The notes: a model not told the origin generated them from the letters alone. A stretch of 64,000 nucleotides of DNA from Ruminococcus sp. zg-924 (GCF_024433635.1 NZ_WNJZ01000012.1:1-64000); one strand, 5' to 3'. Positions 36,401 through 43,804 are shown, numbered from the stretch's first letter. Program-made: numbers and translations.

Positions 36401-36563
36401 AAGACATAGTGTAAAACTTGAAACACTTACAGGTATTTCACTTGCAGCAGCAGATGCAGACGGCGACGGCAATGTCAATCTGAAGGATGCGCTTCTTATC
36501 CAGAAGTATGTTGCAAAGATGACAGTTACATCTAAAATCGGTCAGGTAAAAACCTATAAATAA
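33477..36563 (+). CDS. Secreted GH13 alpha-amylase with CBM26-like domain and dockerin
   Basis: 1028-residue extracellular starch hydrolase. Signal peptide 1-32. GH13 barrel about 48-520 with DIVMNH 188-193, nucleophile Asp336 in GFRCDTAKH, acid/base Glu379 in GEVWDHG, and HD 441-442; the YFLLTDRFYNGDTSND start resembles the MalS-type subfamily. A beta domain follows (about 610-690), then a CBM26-like starch-binding domain about 702-790 (IIHVKPYDAKTTIYAWY), a FIVAR-like helical module about 803-868, an Ig-like domain about 870-945, and a type I dockerin 956-1014 (DVNGDGSIKLMD, DADGDGNVNLKD). AAGGAG seven bases before ATG 33477. Fits an amylosome component docked to a cohesin scaffold. Confidence 0.94.
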   Translation: MKSSHLRNKIAAVGLTLAMAASCFCIAPAASAVQTDAVSSNEASHGGDTFSWDNASVYFLLTDRFYNGDTSNDHSYNRGLDKNGNVVNLSSSEARATFHGGDFAGITKKIEEGYFEDLGVNAIWLSAPYEQVHGYVVGDNASPSFPHYSYHGYYVLDYTESDKNFGTKEEFQTLVDTAHEHGIRVVMDIVMNHSGYNSLYDMKEYGYGTVKSGWENYYYAHKNVNNGDYHSYIDYETSTADWAKWWGPNWIRSGLPGYTAGGGDNLTMSLTGLPDFKTESTGSVGIPAVLKTKWTKEGTYSQKAAKYGTSGTVSDYIVKWLSEWVETYGVDGFRCDTAKHVEYASWAKLKDACVKALKTWKTKNPDKALDNLDFWMTGEVWDHGVDKDAYYTQGKFDSLINFSTQGGGLLNQKDIGGIYQSYANKINTDPDFNVLSYLSSHDSVMASGDMIRLGSAFNLLPGAVQIYYGDESGRGLVSGIPFDGNGGAGHALRSDMNWNSMNEATLAHWQKVGTFRNNHIAVGGGSNTALTSTAGTAFARVYNKNNILDKVACVIDAGSNKDVTINVSSIWEDGQELINTYNDSSATVTGGKVTFNSGANGTILIQEPDGKPLIKLEGDAQFKGTQTITLTIDGAESAKVSVDGGNKFVVNNGGTFTIGDKAYGGSYVKVTAQATNEKGTSTKVSTFYKLNADGSGPIVPSKNAIIHVKPYDAKTTIYAWYGSDGAETKPLGEWPGTNVKSSGTPDANGYYTLNLKTTENFNFIINTGSGGQQTADITGNSGEIWVDVTAPTEYKIKEQEESGLDALKTEATAVKVLAPSEYTAASWSTVSSALSAAENVIAKGENATEAEIANARKNLSTAKAGLKLVAPAITTMAAGGTVIAGKTATEADVVVTVGSTVYKTKADDITGAYSVKVATLKNSDAVKVTATKNGVASEVTSTTVAGGPIIVGDQYIVGDVNGDGSIKLMDALMVARHSVKLETLTGISLAAADADGDGNVNLKDALLIQKYVAKMTVTSKIGQVKTYK

Positions 36564-36588
36564 TATTCTTTCATAGACCTCTTTTTTC

Positions 36589-36625
36589 AAAGGGCGGCAG
36601 TCAGAGATGGCTGTCGCCCTTTAAG
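36589..36625 (+). terminator. Terminator of the amylase gene
   Basis: A 12-bp stem (36589-36600 with 36611-36622, one G-U) with a ten-base loop; only a short T-run follows (TTTAAGTTTT). Confidence 0.65.
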
Positions 36626-36740
36626 TTTTATAACAAAAAATTCGCCAAAAATTACATATAATATTTATCTGCTTGATTCACAAAATAATGTTGCGGAAGA
36701 AAAACAGAGGTTTTTCAAAAGCATAAGTCAAATGGTTAAT

Positions 36741-36780
36741 AAATGCTTTGAATGAAAAAATAAAACTCATCAAAGCATTT
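36741..36780. repeat. Perfect 11-bp inverted repeat upstream of the SASP gene
   Basis: AAATGCTTTGA 36741-36751 and TCAAAGCATTT 36770-36780 are exact complements around 18 bases. No T-tract follows. It lies just upstream of CATAATA 36799-36805, which resembles a sigma-G/sigma-F -10 box, so it may be a regulator site. The rest of 36626-36855 shows nothing else. Confidence 0.5.
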
Positions 36781-36855
36781 GGCTTAACGGCTTTTCCGCA
36801 TAATATAGTATAATAATAAAATGAAATTAAATTCTAAACAGAGGAGGAAAAAACA

Positions 36856-37053
36856 ATGTCAAACAACAATAATCAGATTAATATTCCGGAAGCAAAGGAA
36901 GCTATGGAAAGATTCAAGATGGAGTGCGCAAGCGAAGTAGGCGTAAACCTCAAGCAGGGCTACAACGGCGACTTAACATCACGTCAGGCCGGTTCAGTCG
37001 GCGGACAGATGGTTAAAAAGATGATTGAGTCATACGAAAGAAATATGAAATAA
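36856..37053 (+). CDS. Alpha/beta-type small acid-soluble spore protein
   Basis: Coats and protects spore DNA. 65 residues with the two conserved blocks: MECASEVGVNLKQGYNGDLTS and RQAGSVGGQMVKKMIESYE. The ME-CASE segment corresponds to the GPR protease cleavage site. GAGGAGG precedes the ATG. A CATAATA box 51 bases upstream is compatible with sigma-G control, but no convincing -35 was found. Monocistronic. Confidence 0.95.
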   Translation: MSNNNNQINIPEAKEAMERFKMECASEVGVNLKQGYNGDLTSRQAGSVGGQMVKKMIESYERNMK

Positions 37054-37117
37054 AAAGCCCAAAATATAAAGGGACCGCATCGATTTGATGTGACCCCCGA
37101 AAGCTGGACTTAATATG

Positions 37118-37152
37118 AAAGCGTAGTAGTTTATCGACTGCTGCGCTTTTTG
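37118..37152 (+). terminator. Terminator of the SASP gene
   Basis: A 13-bp stem (37118-37130 with 37137-37149, two G-U pairs) followed by TTTTTGTT. A second weaker hairpin lies just upstream (about 37069-37095). Confidence 0.75.
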
Positions 37153-37176
37153 TTGTGCGAAATAAAATTTAAAATA

Positions 37177-37872
37177 TTATTGTGGTTCGTTGTCAGGATT
37201 ATCGCTGAGATTTCCGTACTTTTTCATTATGAAATACGAATATACGGCGTCAATAATTGTCATTACAGCAATCATTGCAAGCATAAAGAAAACCGCAGAA
37301 TTTCCCTTGAAAAACAGCAGACATCCGACCGCAATAATTATTCCGTTGAGCATAAGCATTATACCGCCGAAAAGCTGGCACTTTTTCCATGTGACTTCGT
37401 TTTTCATAGTCCAAGCCGTTCTGAAGCCAAGTAGCGAATTCATTCTTGCTTTCGGCAAAATATTTCCGATTATAATAAACCCAACGCCGAACAAAGTAAT
37501 AATAAGGCTTAATAAGTCAATCGGCAGGTCAGACATATCCGTAATTTGATTAACAAAGAGATATTCAAAGAATAGATTCATAGCATTAAAGATGATAAGC
37601 ACAACAAGTCCGACGGTCAGCACAATTTTCTCGTTTTGCTTGTTGTTCTCATCAAACTTTCCGGCAAGCTTTGACACTAAAAGCATAAATAAACCGAAGC
37701 CGATTATACACGCCGGGAAAATCAGAGATTCATACTTGCTTCCCCACCTGTCTGCCGTCATTTCAGAGCCGTAGTGAGCCGGAATATTATCCGGCAGGAA
37801 GAAAAGCGATATACCGCAAACTGCAAGCGGCAAAAGCATAAAGATAATGTAAGTAATTCTTTTGGTTGTCAT
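37177..37872 (-). CDS. SdpI-family membrane protein
   Basis: 231 residues with about six membrane helices. The N-terminal block (ITYIIFMLLPLAVCGISLFF, then PAHYGSEMTADRWGSK) is the DUF1648 segment, and GNILPKARMNSLLGFRTAWTM is the conserved SdpI motif. In Bacillus, SdpI gives immunity to the SdpC toxin and sequesters the SdpR repressor at the membrane. ATG 37872 has GAGGAG eight bases upstream. Directly downstream of an SdpR-like regulator; no SdpC-like toxin gene is seen in the window. Confidence 0.9.
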   Translation of the reverse strand: MTTKRITYIIFMLLPLAVCGISLFFLPDNIPAHYGSEMTADRWGSKYESLIFPACIIGFGLFMLLVSKLAGKFDENNKQNEKIVLTVGLVVLIIFNAMNLFFEYLFVNQITDMSDLPIDLLSLIITLFGVGFIIIGNILPKARMNSLLGFRTAWTMKNEVTWKKCQLFGGIMLMLNGIIIAVGCLLFFKGNSAVFFMLAMIAVMTIIDAVYSYFIMKKYGNLSDNPDNEPQ

Positions 37873-37874
37873 TT

Positions 37875-38138
37875 TTATTCTCCTCTCAGATTGCCGAGCC
37901 ATAATATTGCCTCGTCAAGAACGGTCAGGTTCAGCTCGTAGTAAATAAAGTTTTTGTATTTGCTCTCATAAATCAGGTCTGCCTTTTTTAGCTTAGCAAG
38001 GTGATATGACAAAGCCTGTGGGGTCATTCCAACCTCCTGCGCCAAATCACCCGATGAGATTTTTCCATTTTTAAGGGTCTGCAAAATTTTCCGCCTGTTT
38101 TCATCTGAAATAGCGGCAAGAATTTCCTGTATAGCCAA
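37875..38138 (-). CDS. ArsR-family autorepressor, SdpR-like
   Basis: 87-residue winged-helix protein: ISDENRRKILQTLKNG, the recognition region SSGDLAQEVGMTPQALSYHLAKL, and the wing YESKYKNFIYYELN. No ArsR metal-binding cysteines are present. It ends two bases before sdpI, so the pair is one operon. Two large inverted repeats flank its consensus promoter, which fits strong autorepression relieved by the membrane partner. Confidence 0.9.
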   Translation of the reverse strand: MAIQEILAAISDENRRKILQTLKNGKISSGDLAQEVGMTPQALSYHLAKLKKADLIYESKYKNFIYYELNLTVLDEAILWLGNLRGE

Positions 38139-38158
38139 GCAACACCCTCCAATCTGTT

Positions 38159-38246
38159 TATAATCTATTTAAAAATCTCTTTAAATAGATTATACTGTGT
38201 AATACGGTGACTGTCAAGAACTATTTAAAATTATTTTTAAATAGTT
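38159..38246 (-). promoter_or_regulatory. Consensus promoter with two palindromic operators, sdpR-sdpI
   Basis: On the minus strand TTGACA (38217-38212), 17 bases, TATAAT (38194-38189). Operator 1 is a perfect 15-bp inverted repeat, 38159-38173 with 38180-38194, covering the -10. Operator 2 is a perfect 12-bp repeat, 38219-38230 with 38235-38246, abutting the -35. Both share the core CTATTTAAA / TTTAAATAG. Confidence 0.85.
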
Positions 38247-38257
38247 GCTCTAACCGC

Positions 38258-38293
38258 AAAAAGGCAACCGCTTAGCTGTTAAACGGTTGCCTT
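38258..38293 (-). terminator. Terminator of the DUF3006-MBL unit
   Basis: On the minus strand a 10-bp perfect stem (38293-38284 with 38270-38261) is followed by TTTTT (38262-38258). Confidence 0.75.
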
Positions 38294-38352
38294 TATAGCT
38301 GTGCATTATTTAAGTCCTGCAACAGCGGTTACGTCGAGCCGCTGCGGTAATT

Positions 38353-38553
38353 TTAATCTTTAAAAAGCTTGTTCATCAGGCTGTTTATTTCCTTGTGGCG
38401 GGTTTCGGTTGATTTGCTGTCAAGCTTGATTGAAATAACACTGCCTTCCTTTGCTCCTTTTGGTACAAGCGGCAAGGGGAGATTAACAAAGGTGTTTTCA
38501 TCAATTTCAACTACGGCGCAGCCTTCTTCAAATCTGTCAATTATAACGTCCAT
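38353..38553 (-). CDS. DUF3006 protein
   Basis: 66 residues forming a small beta-barrel-like domain: MDVIIDRFEEGCAVVEIDE, then VNLPLPLVPKGAKEGSVISI. DUF3006 proteins typically accompany ComEC-like metallo-hydrolases, as here: the hydrolase gene lies 12 bases upstream. GTG 38559 is too close to AAGGAG; ATG 38553 has an eight-base gap. Molecular role unknown. Confidence 0.85.
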   Translation of the reverse strand: MDVIIDRFEEGCAVVEIDENTFVNLPLPLVPKGAKEGSVISIKLDSKSTETRHKEINSLMNKLFKD

Positions 38554-38565
38554 TTTCACATCTCC

Positions 38566-39420
38566 TTATTCAATCCAAAGTGTTTTACCGTCGCTTACAG
38601 CCGTAATGTCGCCAACATCCTTAGTCATCAGCACGTCAGCTCCGCTGTTTTTCCAACGGTTTATTATCTTCTTAACAGGCAGGTTGTATTCGTTTTCTTC
38701 GGCGACCGAAACAGCCGCATAGCTTGCGCCGACACGCTCAACAAAATCTGCGCTTGACGAGGTTTTGCTTCCGTGATGCCCTACCTTGACAAAATCTGCG
38801 CTTACATCAGCTGTTATTTCACTTTCGCTTTCCTTTTCTGCATCCCCCATAAACAGGAACTTTACTTCGCCGTAGGTAAGCTTAATTACAGATGAATAGT
38901 TGTTAAGGTCGGTGTAGCTGTCGCTGACGGGTGCGAGAATATCAATGCTGAGATTGTCCTCGCTTAGTATGCTCACGCCTGCCCTTGCTGTGTTTATTGA
39001 CATACCCTTGTCATCAATCGCCGTCAAGAGCTGCTCAAACGTTCTTGTGTCGGTGCTTGCTCTGGGCATATAAATTTCGCCTATGTCAAAGGAGCCTATT
39101 ATTTCGCTCATACCGCCTATGTGGTCGGCGTGAGGGTGAGTTGCAACAAGATAGTCAATTTTGTTGTATCCGCTTGAGCGTATGTATTCGGCAATATCAT
39201 CACCGTACTCATACTCGCCTGCGTCAATCAGCATACAACGGTTATCGGTAAGCTCTATGAAAATTGAATCTCCCTGCCCAACGTCAAGCACGGTCACACG
39301 TATTTCACCGTTTGTCGGCTTAGATGGCTGCTCAATATTTATTGAGCAGGAGCAGAGGAAAACGGCGGAAAGCGCAAGAAGGAGGGAGCTTAGCTTTAAT
39401 ATAATTTTGTTATACTTCAA
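38566..39420 (-). CDS. ComEC C-terminal-like metallo-beta-lactamase-fold lipoprotein
   Basis: 284 residues. Signal sequence with lipobox FLCSC near residue 25, then a secreted MBL domain: VTVLDVGQGDSIFI, the metal motif THPHADHIGG, FLFMGDAEKESE and VGHHGSKTS. This is the ComEC/Rec2 nuclease-like domain found as a stand-alone extracellular protein; probable phosphodiesterase or nuclease. The frame opens at GTG 39429, but AGGTG lies six bases before TTG 39420, which is preferred. With the promoter at 39437-39465 the leader would be only about ten bases. Confidence 0.88.
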   Translation of the reverse strand: MKYNKIILKLSSLLLALSAVFLCSCSINIEQPSKPTNGEIRVTVLDVGQGDSIFIELTDNRCMLIDAGEYEYGDDIAEYIRSSGYNKIDYLVATHPHADHIGGMSEIIGSFDIGEIYMPRASTDTRTFEQLLTAIDDKGMSINTARAGVSILSEDNLSIDILAPVSDSYTDLNNYSSVIKLTYGEVKFLFMGDAEKESESEITADVSADFVKVGHHGSKTSSSADFVERVGASYAAVSVAEENEYNLPVKKIINRWKNSGADVLMTKDVGDITAVSDGKTLWIE

Positions 39421-39436
39421 ATTTATCACCTATTTA

Positions 39437-39465
39437 ATTATACAGCCGTAAGGCTTGGTGGTCAA
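39437..39465 (-). promoter_or_regulatory. Promoter of the MBL-DUF3006 unit
   Basis: On the minus strand TTGACC (39465-39460), 17 bases, perfect TATAAT (39442-39437). It is very close to the start codon. Confidence 0.65.
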
Positions 39466-39535
39466 TCCTTTAAGTGAATAGCAACAAAACAAATATAACA
39501 TTTTATAATAAAATATACAAATTATCGAAAAAATA

Positions 39536-39564
39536 TTGTGCTGCTGATTAAAGTGTTGTATAAT
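39536..39564 (+). promoter_or_regulatory. Promoter of paaK-ACT
   Basis: TTGTGC 39536-39541, 17-base spacer, perfect TATAAT 39559-39564. Confidence 0.6.
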
Positions 39565-39612
39565 AATCTAAAGCCTGATTGAATAGGCTGTTATAAATAT
39601 GAGGTGAGACAA

Positions 39613-40914
39613 ATGGCAAATTATTATGACGAAAAATTTGAAACCATGTCCCGTGACGAAATGGCGGCTGTTCAGTCTGAAAGGCTTGTCAGCATGGTGG
39701 AGCGCTGCTACAACAATGTTCCGCTTTACAAAAAGCGCTTTGATGAAGTAGGAATTCTTCCCGGCGACATAAAGTCGATTGAGGATGTTAAAAAGCTGCC
39801 CTTTACCACTAAAAACGATTTAAGAGATACATATCCGTTCGGAATGTTTGCTGTACCGAAGGAGGAGCTTATCAGAATTCACGCTTCGTCGGGTACAACA
39901 GGCAAGCAGACCGTTGTTGGTTATACAGCGCATGATATAGATGTATGGGCGCAGTCTTGTGCAAGAGCGCTTACATCAATAGGCGGAACAAAGTCAGACT
40001 ATGTTCACGTTTCCTACGGCTACGGCCTTTTCACAGGCGGCTTAGGACTGCACTACGGCGCAGAAAAGCTTGGTGCTACGGCTATACCTGTTTCTTCCGG
40101 TAATACTAAAAGACAGGTTCAAATTTTGAAGGACTACGGCTCTGACATAATTTGCTGTACTCCGTCATATGCTATGTTTATTGGTGAAACCGTGCGTGAA
40201 ATGGGCATTGACCCTAAAACCTTAAAGCTTAGGGCTGGTTACTTCGGCGCAGAGGCATGGACGGAAAATATGCGCCGTGAGATTGAGAAAATTCTTGATA
40301 TTAAGGCTTACGACATTTACGGCCTTTCAGAGATTGCAGGACCGGGCGTTTCGTTTGAGTGTACAGAACAGACAGGTATGCACGTAAACGAGGATTGGTT
40401 CTACCCCGAAATCATCAACCCGGACACAGGCGAGGTCTTGCCGGACGGTCAGTACGGCGAGCTTGTGTTCACCTGTATAGGCAAGGAAGCTTTGCCGCTT
40501 GTAAGATACAGAACAAGGGATATAAGCTGTCTTTCAAGAAAGCCATGCTCCTGCGGAAGAACGCTTGTTAAAATGGCTAAGCCTAAGGGTAGAACAGACG
40601 ATATGCTTATTATTAGAGGTATCAACGTATTCCCGTCACAGGTTGAGCATGTTCTTTTGTCGCTCAAGATGGACCCGAACTACCTCATTGTTGTTGACAG
40701 AGCAGGCAACCTCGACACAATGGAGGTTCAGGTTGAGATGGCTCCGGAAATGGTTTCTGATACCGTTAAGAACATCGAGGCACTGGAGCATACCATTGCT
40801 GCTGCTTTGCAGTCAACACTGAACATAAGCGCAAAGGTTCGGCTTGTTGAGCCGAAGAGCCTTCCACGTTCGGAGGGCAAGGCTATCAGAGTAATTGATA
40901 ACCGAAAGATTTAA
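39613..40914 (+). CDS. paaK: Phenylacetate-CoA ligase family enzyme
   Basis: AMP-forming ligase, 433 residues. Adenylation motifs: HASSGTTGKQTVVGYT (P-loop), YGYGLFTGGLGLHYGAEKLG, YDIYGLSEIAGPG, and the C-terminal RGINVFPSQVEHVL. It activates phenylacetate or another aryl acid with CoA; in gut anaerobes such genes usually serve aromatic amino-acid breakdown with indolepyruvate oxidoreductase, which is not in this window. ATG 39613 has GAGGTG six bases upstream. Operon with the ACT gene. Confidence 0.92.
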   Translation: MANYYDEKFETMSRDEMAAVQSERLVSMVERCYNNVPLYKKRFDEVGILPGDIKSIEDVKKLPFTTKNDLRDTYPFGMFAVPKEELIRIHASSGTTGKQTVVGYTAHDIDVWAQSCARALTSIGGTKSDYVHVSYGYGLFTGGLGLHYGAEKLGATAIPVSSGNTKRQVQILKDYGSDIICCTPSYAMFIGETVREMGIDPKTLKLRAGYFGAEAWTENMRREIEKILDIKAYDIYGLSEIAGPGVSFECTEQTGMHVNEDWFYPEIINPDTGEVLPDGQYGELVFTCIGKEALPLVRYRTRDISCLSRKPCSCGRTLVKMAKPKGRTDDMLIIRGINVFPSQVEHVLLSLKMDPNYLIVVDRAGNLDTMEVQVEMAPEMVSDTVKNIEALEHTIAAALQSTLNISAKVRLVEPKSLPRSEGKAIRVIDNRKI

Positions 40915-40935
40915 AATAAACGGAGGGTTTTTATA

Positions 40936-41361
40936 ATGATTCAGCAAATTTCTGTTTTTCTTGAAAATAAAAAGGGCAGACTCGCATTCATAACAAAGGT
41001 ACTTGCACAAGCCGGTGCGGATATTAGGGCAATGTCGGTTGCCGACACAAGCGATTTCGGAATTCTGCGACTTATCGTAGATGACCCGGAAAAGGCTATT
41101 GAAGCGATTAAAAATGAGGGAATGGCTGTTTCTCTTACAGAGGTTCTCGCTATCGGCGTTGAGGATACTCCGGGCGGACTTGCAAAGGCGACAAATGCGC
41201 TTTGGGACAGTGGCATAAGTGTTGAGTATGCATATGCTTTTATCAGCCAGAAGGACGGCACAGCGTTTGTGATTCTTCGTGTTGACGACAATGAAAAGGC
41301 TGTTGAGGTGCTTAAGGAGAATAATATAACCGTAATTGAGCAGGACGATATTCATAAGTAA
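40936..41361 (+). CDS. Tandem ACT-domain protein
   Basis: 141 residues made of two ACT domains (about 1-68 and 70-141; ISVFLENKKGRLAFITKVLA and VEDTPGGLAKATNALWDSGI). ACT domains bind amino acids. This two-domain protein is the standard neighbour of paaK in Firmicutes, so it probably senses an aromatic amino acid for that pathway. 21 bases after paaK, same operon, then a terminator. Confidence 0.92.
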   Translation: MIQQISVFLENKKGRLAFITKVLAQAGADIRAMSVADTSDFGILRLIVDDPEKAIEAIKNEGMAVSLTEVLAIGVEDTPGGLAKATNALWDSGISVEYAYAFISQKDGTAFVILRVDDNEKAVEVLKENNITVIEQDDIHK

Positions 41362-41388
41362 TCGGCGTGAATTAATACCGGTACTATG

Positions 41389-41415
41389 CGGCGCAGCTTA
41401 GTCTGCGCCGTTTTT
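41389..41415 (+). terminator. Terminator of paaK-ACT
   Basis: CGGCGCAG 41389-41396 pairs perfectly with CTGCGCCG 41403-41410, followed by TTTTT. Confidence 0.85.
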
Positions 41416-41427
41416 ATCCGCAAATTC

Positions 41428-41456
41428 TTGACTCAAAATGCAAAATGTACTAACAT
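41428..41456 (+). promoter_or_regulatory. Promoter of rqcH
   Basis: TTGACT 41428-41433, 17-base spacer, TAACAT 41451-41456. A TATAAT at 41459-41464 lacks a matching -35. Confidence 0.5.
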
Positions 41457-41493
41457 AGTATAATAATACTTATGTAAATAAGGAGGTGGGAGT

Positions 41494-43236
41494 ATGTCGC
41501 TGGACGGTGCTTTTTTACACTTTGTAAAATGTGAGCTTGAGGAAAAGCTTGTTGGCTTGCGTGTTGAAAAGGTGTTTCAACCGAACCGTGACGAGATTAT
41601 TGTCGCATTAAGAGGAATCAGCGGCGCATACAAGCTTCTTATGTCGGCAAGGGCAAATTCGCCGAGGGTGAATATAACGCAGTACCCGCCGGAAAATCCG
41701 CAGACTCCGCCTATGCTATGTATGCTTTTGAGAAAAAGGCTTACGGGCGCAAGGCTTAAGGAGATTACTCAGCATCAGCTTGAAAGGGTGATTCGCTTTA
41801 CATTTGACGCAACGGACGAGCTTGGCGATAAGGTTGAGCTTTCGCTTATAGCTGAGATAATGGGAAAATACAGCAACGTGATTTTTGTTGACGGCAGCGG
41901 CAAGGTGATAGACGCACTTAAGCGGGTTGATATGACAATGTCGTCTCAAAGGCTTGTTCTGCCCGGAATTGAATATCAGTTACCTCCTCCGCAGGATAAG
42001 CTCAATCCGCTTGATACATCAGCTGACGCTATAATTGACAGAATAAAAAACAGCGGAAAAGCGCAGAAGCTAAACAAGGCGATACTCGGCACAGTTCAGG
42101 GCTTTTCGCCAATTGTGTGCCGTGAGCTTGAACATCTTACAGGCAGAGGAGCAGAGCTTGACAATATCAGTATGAGTTCAGAGCAATACAGCCGCCTTGA
42201 ATTTTTTGTTAAGAGAACGGTGAGTGAAATTGGGGAGAACAAGGGCGTGCCTTGTATGGTGCAGGATTTAAACGGTAAGCCGCTTGACTTTTCATTTGTG
42301 AATATTCTGCAATACGGTACAGCGGCAAAGACCGTCCGTTTTGAAAGCTTCAGCGAGCTTTTAGACAGCTTCTACCTTGAGCGTGACAAGGCGGAGCGTA
42401 TGAGGGTAAAGGGTCAGGGACTTTTAAAATACCTTACAAACATCACGGACCGCCTGACAAGAAAGATAAACACGCAGAAAGTAGAGCTTGCAAACAGTGA
42501 GGACAGAGAGCCGCTTAGGGTAAAGGGCGATTTGATACAGGCGAATTTGTACCGAATAGAAAAAGGAATGACTGAAATAGAGGTTGAAAACTTTTATGAC
42601 GAAAGCCTTAAAACAATAAAAATCAAGCTGAATCCTGCTCTTACGGCGGGACAGAACGCTCAGAAATACTACAAGGACTACCGCAAGGCGAAGAATGCAC
42701 AGCAGTATTTAACTGTTGAAATCGAGAAGGCACAGCAGGAGCTTGAGTATATTGATACGGTGTTTGACAGCCTTTCAAGAGCCGAAACAGAGCGTGAGCT
42801 TGCTGAAATAAAGCAGGAGCTTGTTGACGGCGGATATATCAAGAGAATTCGTTCAAAGCAAAAACTAAAGGGAACATTGCCGCCGATTGAATTTACGTCA
42901 AAAAGCGGTCTTAAAATATTGGTGGGCAGGAACAATGTTCAGAATGATAAACTGACGCTTAAAACGGCAAGAAATTACGATTTGTGGCTGCACACCAAAG
43001 ACATACCCGGATCGCACGCTGTTATAGTGTCGCAGGGTGAAACGCCGGACGATGCTACCATACTATATGCCGCACAGCTTGCCGCATATCACAGCAGGGC
43101 AAAGGAAAGCAGTAAGGTGCCGGTGGATTACACGTTTATAAAGTATGTCAGCAAGCCGGTCGGAGCAAAGCCGGGAATGGTGATTTACAAAAACCAGAAA
43201 ACCCTTTTTGTAAAGCCGTCTTTGGTTCAGGAGTGA
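41494..43236 (+). CDS. rqcH: Rqc2 homologue RqcH (NFACT protein)
   Basis: Binds stalled 50S-peptidyl-tRNA and adds C-terminal alanine tails in bacterial ribosome quality control; older annotations call it fibronectin-binding protein. 580 residues, full length: NFACT-N domain (DGAFLHFVKCELEEKL, PEKVFQPNRDE-type start and ANSPRVNIT), a helix-hairpin-helix region, a central coiled coil (about 290-440) and the C-terminal NFACT-R domain with DLWLHTKDIPGSHAVI. GGAGGTGGG precedes the ATG. Confidence 0.95.
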   Translation: MSLDGAFLHFVKCELEEKLVGLRVEKVFQPNRDEIIVALRGISGAYKLLMSARANSPRVNITQYPPENPQTPPMLCMLLRKRLTGARLKEITQHQLERVIRFTFDATDELGDKVELSLIAEIMGKYSNVIFVDGSGKVIDALKRVDMTMSSQRLVLPGIEYQLPPPQDKLNPLDTSADAIIDRIKNSGKAQKLNKAILGTVQGFSPIVCRELEHLTGRGAELDNISMSSEQYSRLEFFVKRTVSEIGENKGVPCMVQDLNGKPLDFSFVNILQYGTAAKTVRFESFSELLDSFYLERDKAERMRVKGQGLLKYLTNITDRLTRKINTQKVELANSEDREPLRVKGDLIQANLYRIEKGMTEIEVENFYDESLKTIKIKLNPALTAGQNAQKYYKDYRKAKNAQQYLTVEIEKAQQELEYIDTVFDSLSRAETERELAEIKQELVDGGYIKRIRSKQKLKGTLPPIEFTSKSGLKILVGRNNVQNDKLTLKTARNYDLWLHTKDIPGSHAVIVSQGETPDDATILYAAQLAAYHSRAKESSKVPVDYTFIKYVSKPVGAKPGMVIYKNQKTLFVKPSLVQE

Positions 43237-43407
43237 GTGCCGTAGGCTGAAAAGCATAACGGATAATGAATATAGAATAATTGTTACTGCCGCAGCTTTG
43301 CCGCTCCTTGAATAAACACTTTCCGAAATGTGTAACAAATCCGCAATGTCATTATTATACATTCTCTATAAATTTTGCCGATTGGCTTAAAAAACTTAAA
43401 TTATCAC

Positions 43408-43436
43408 TTGAAAAAATGCTGTGAATGTGTTAAAAT
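43408..43436 (+). promoter_or_regulatory. Promoter of secG
   Basis: TTGAAA 43408-43413, 17-base spacer, TAAAAT 43431-43436. Confidence 0.5.
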
Positions 43437-43494
43437 GACTGAGTTGTATCTATAAAATCAATATTTTGATATATTTTGCGAAAGGAAGTAAATT

Positions 43495-43740
43495 ATGGGA
43501 GTTATAGAGTATGTTCTCGGCAGCATTCTTCTGCTGTTCTCAATTGCAATAATCATAGTAATTATTCTTCAGGAAGGTCATCAGCAGGGCTTAGGTGTTG
43601 TTACAGGCGGTGCGGATACATTCTTCTCAAAGAATAAGGCTCGTTCAATTGACGCATTCCTCTCACGCTGGACAAAGCTGTTTGCGTTGGTTTTTGTAGT
43701 CGTTGTTATTACGCTGAACGTAATTGCAAGATTTTTTTGA
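43495..43740 (+). CDS. secG: Preprotein translocase subunit SecG
   Basis: Accessory subunit of the SecYEG channel. 81 residues with two membrane helices (about 4-24 and 57-78) and the conserved loop QEGHQQGLGVVTGGADTFFS. The N-terminal helix is followed by a polar loop exactly as in Firmicute SecG. Monocistronic. Confidence 0.95.
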   Translation: MGVIEYVLGSILLLFSIAIIIVIILQEGHQQGLGVVTGGADTFFSKNKARSIDAFLSRWTKLFALVFVVVVITLNVIARFF

Positions 43741-43766
43741 TTGAGAATTAAATTTAAGCAAATAAC

Positions 43767-43800
43767 AAGGATGCAGGGGGTTTCCCTTGCATCCTTTTTT
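43767..43800 (+). terminator. Terminator of secG
   Basis: AAGGATGCA 43767-43775 pairs with TGCATCCTT 43788-43796 (inner GGG/CCC with one bulge), followed by a T-run. Confidence 0.8.
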
Positions 43801-43804
43801 GCGT

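Noticed and set aside
36741-36780. Intrinsic terminator upstream of the SASP gene
   Set aside because: The stem is perfect but its loop is 18 bases and no T-tract follows.
40813-41355. 180-codon minus-strand frame
   Set aside because: Antisense to paaK and the ACT gene, which are both convincing; no start site.
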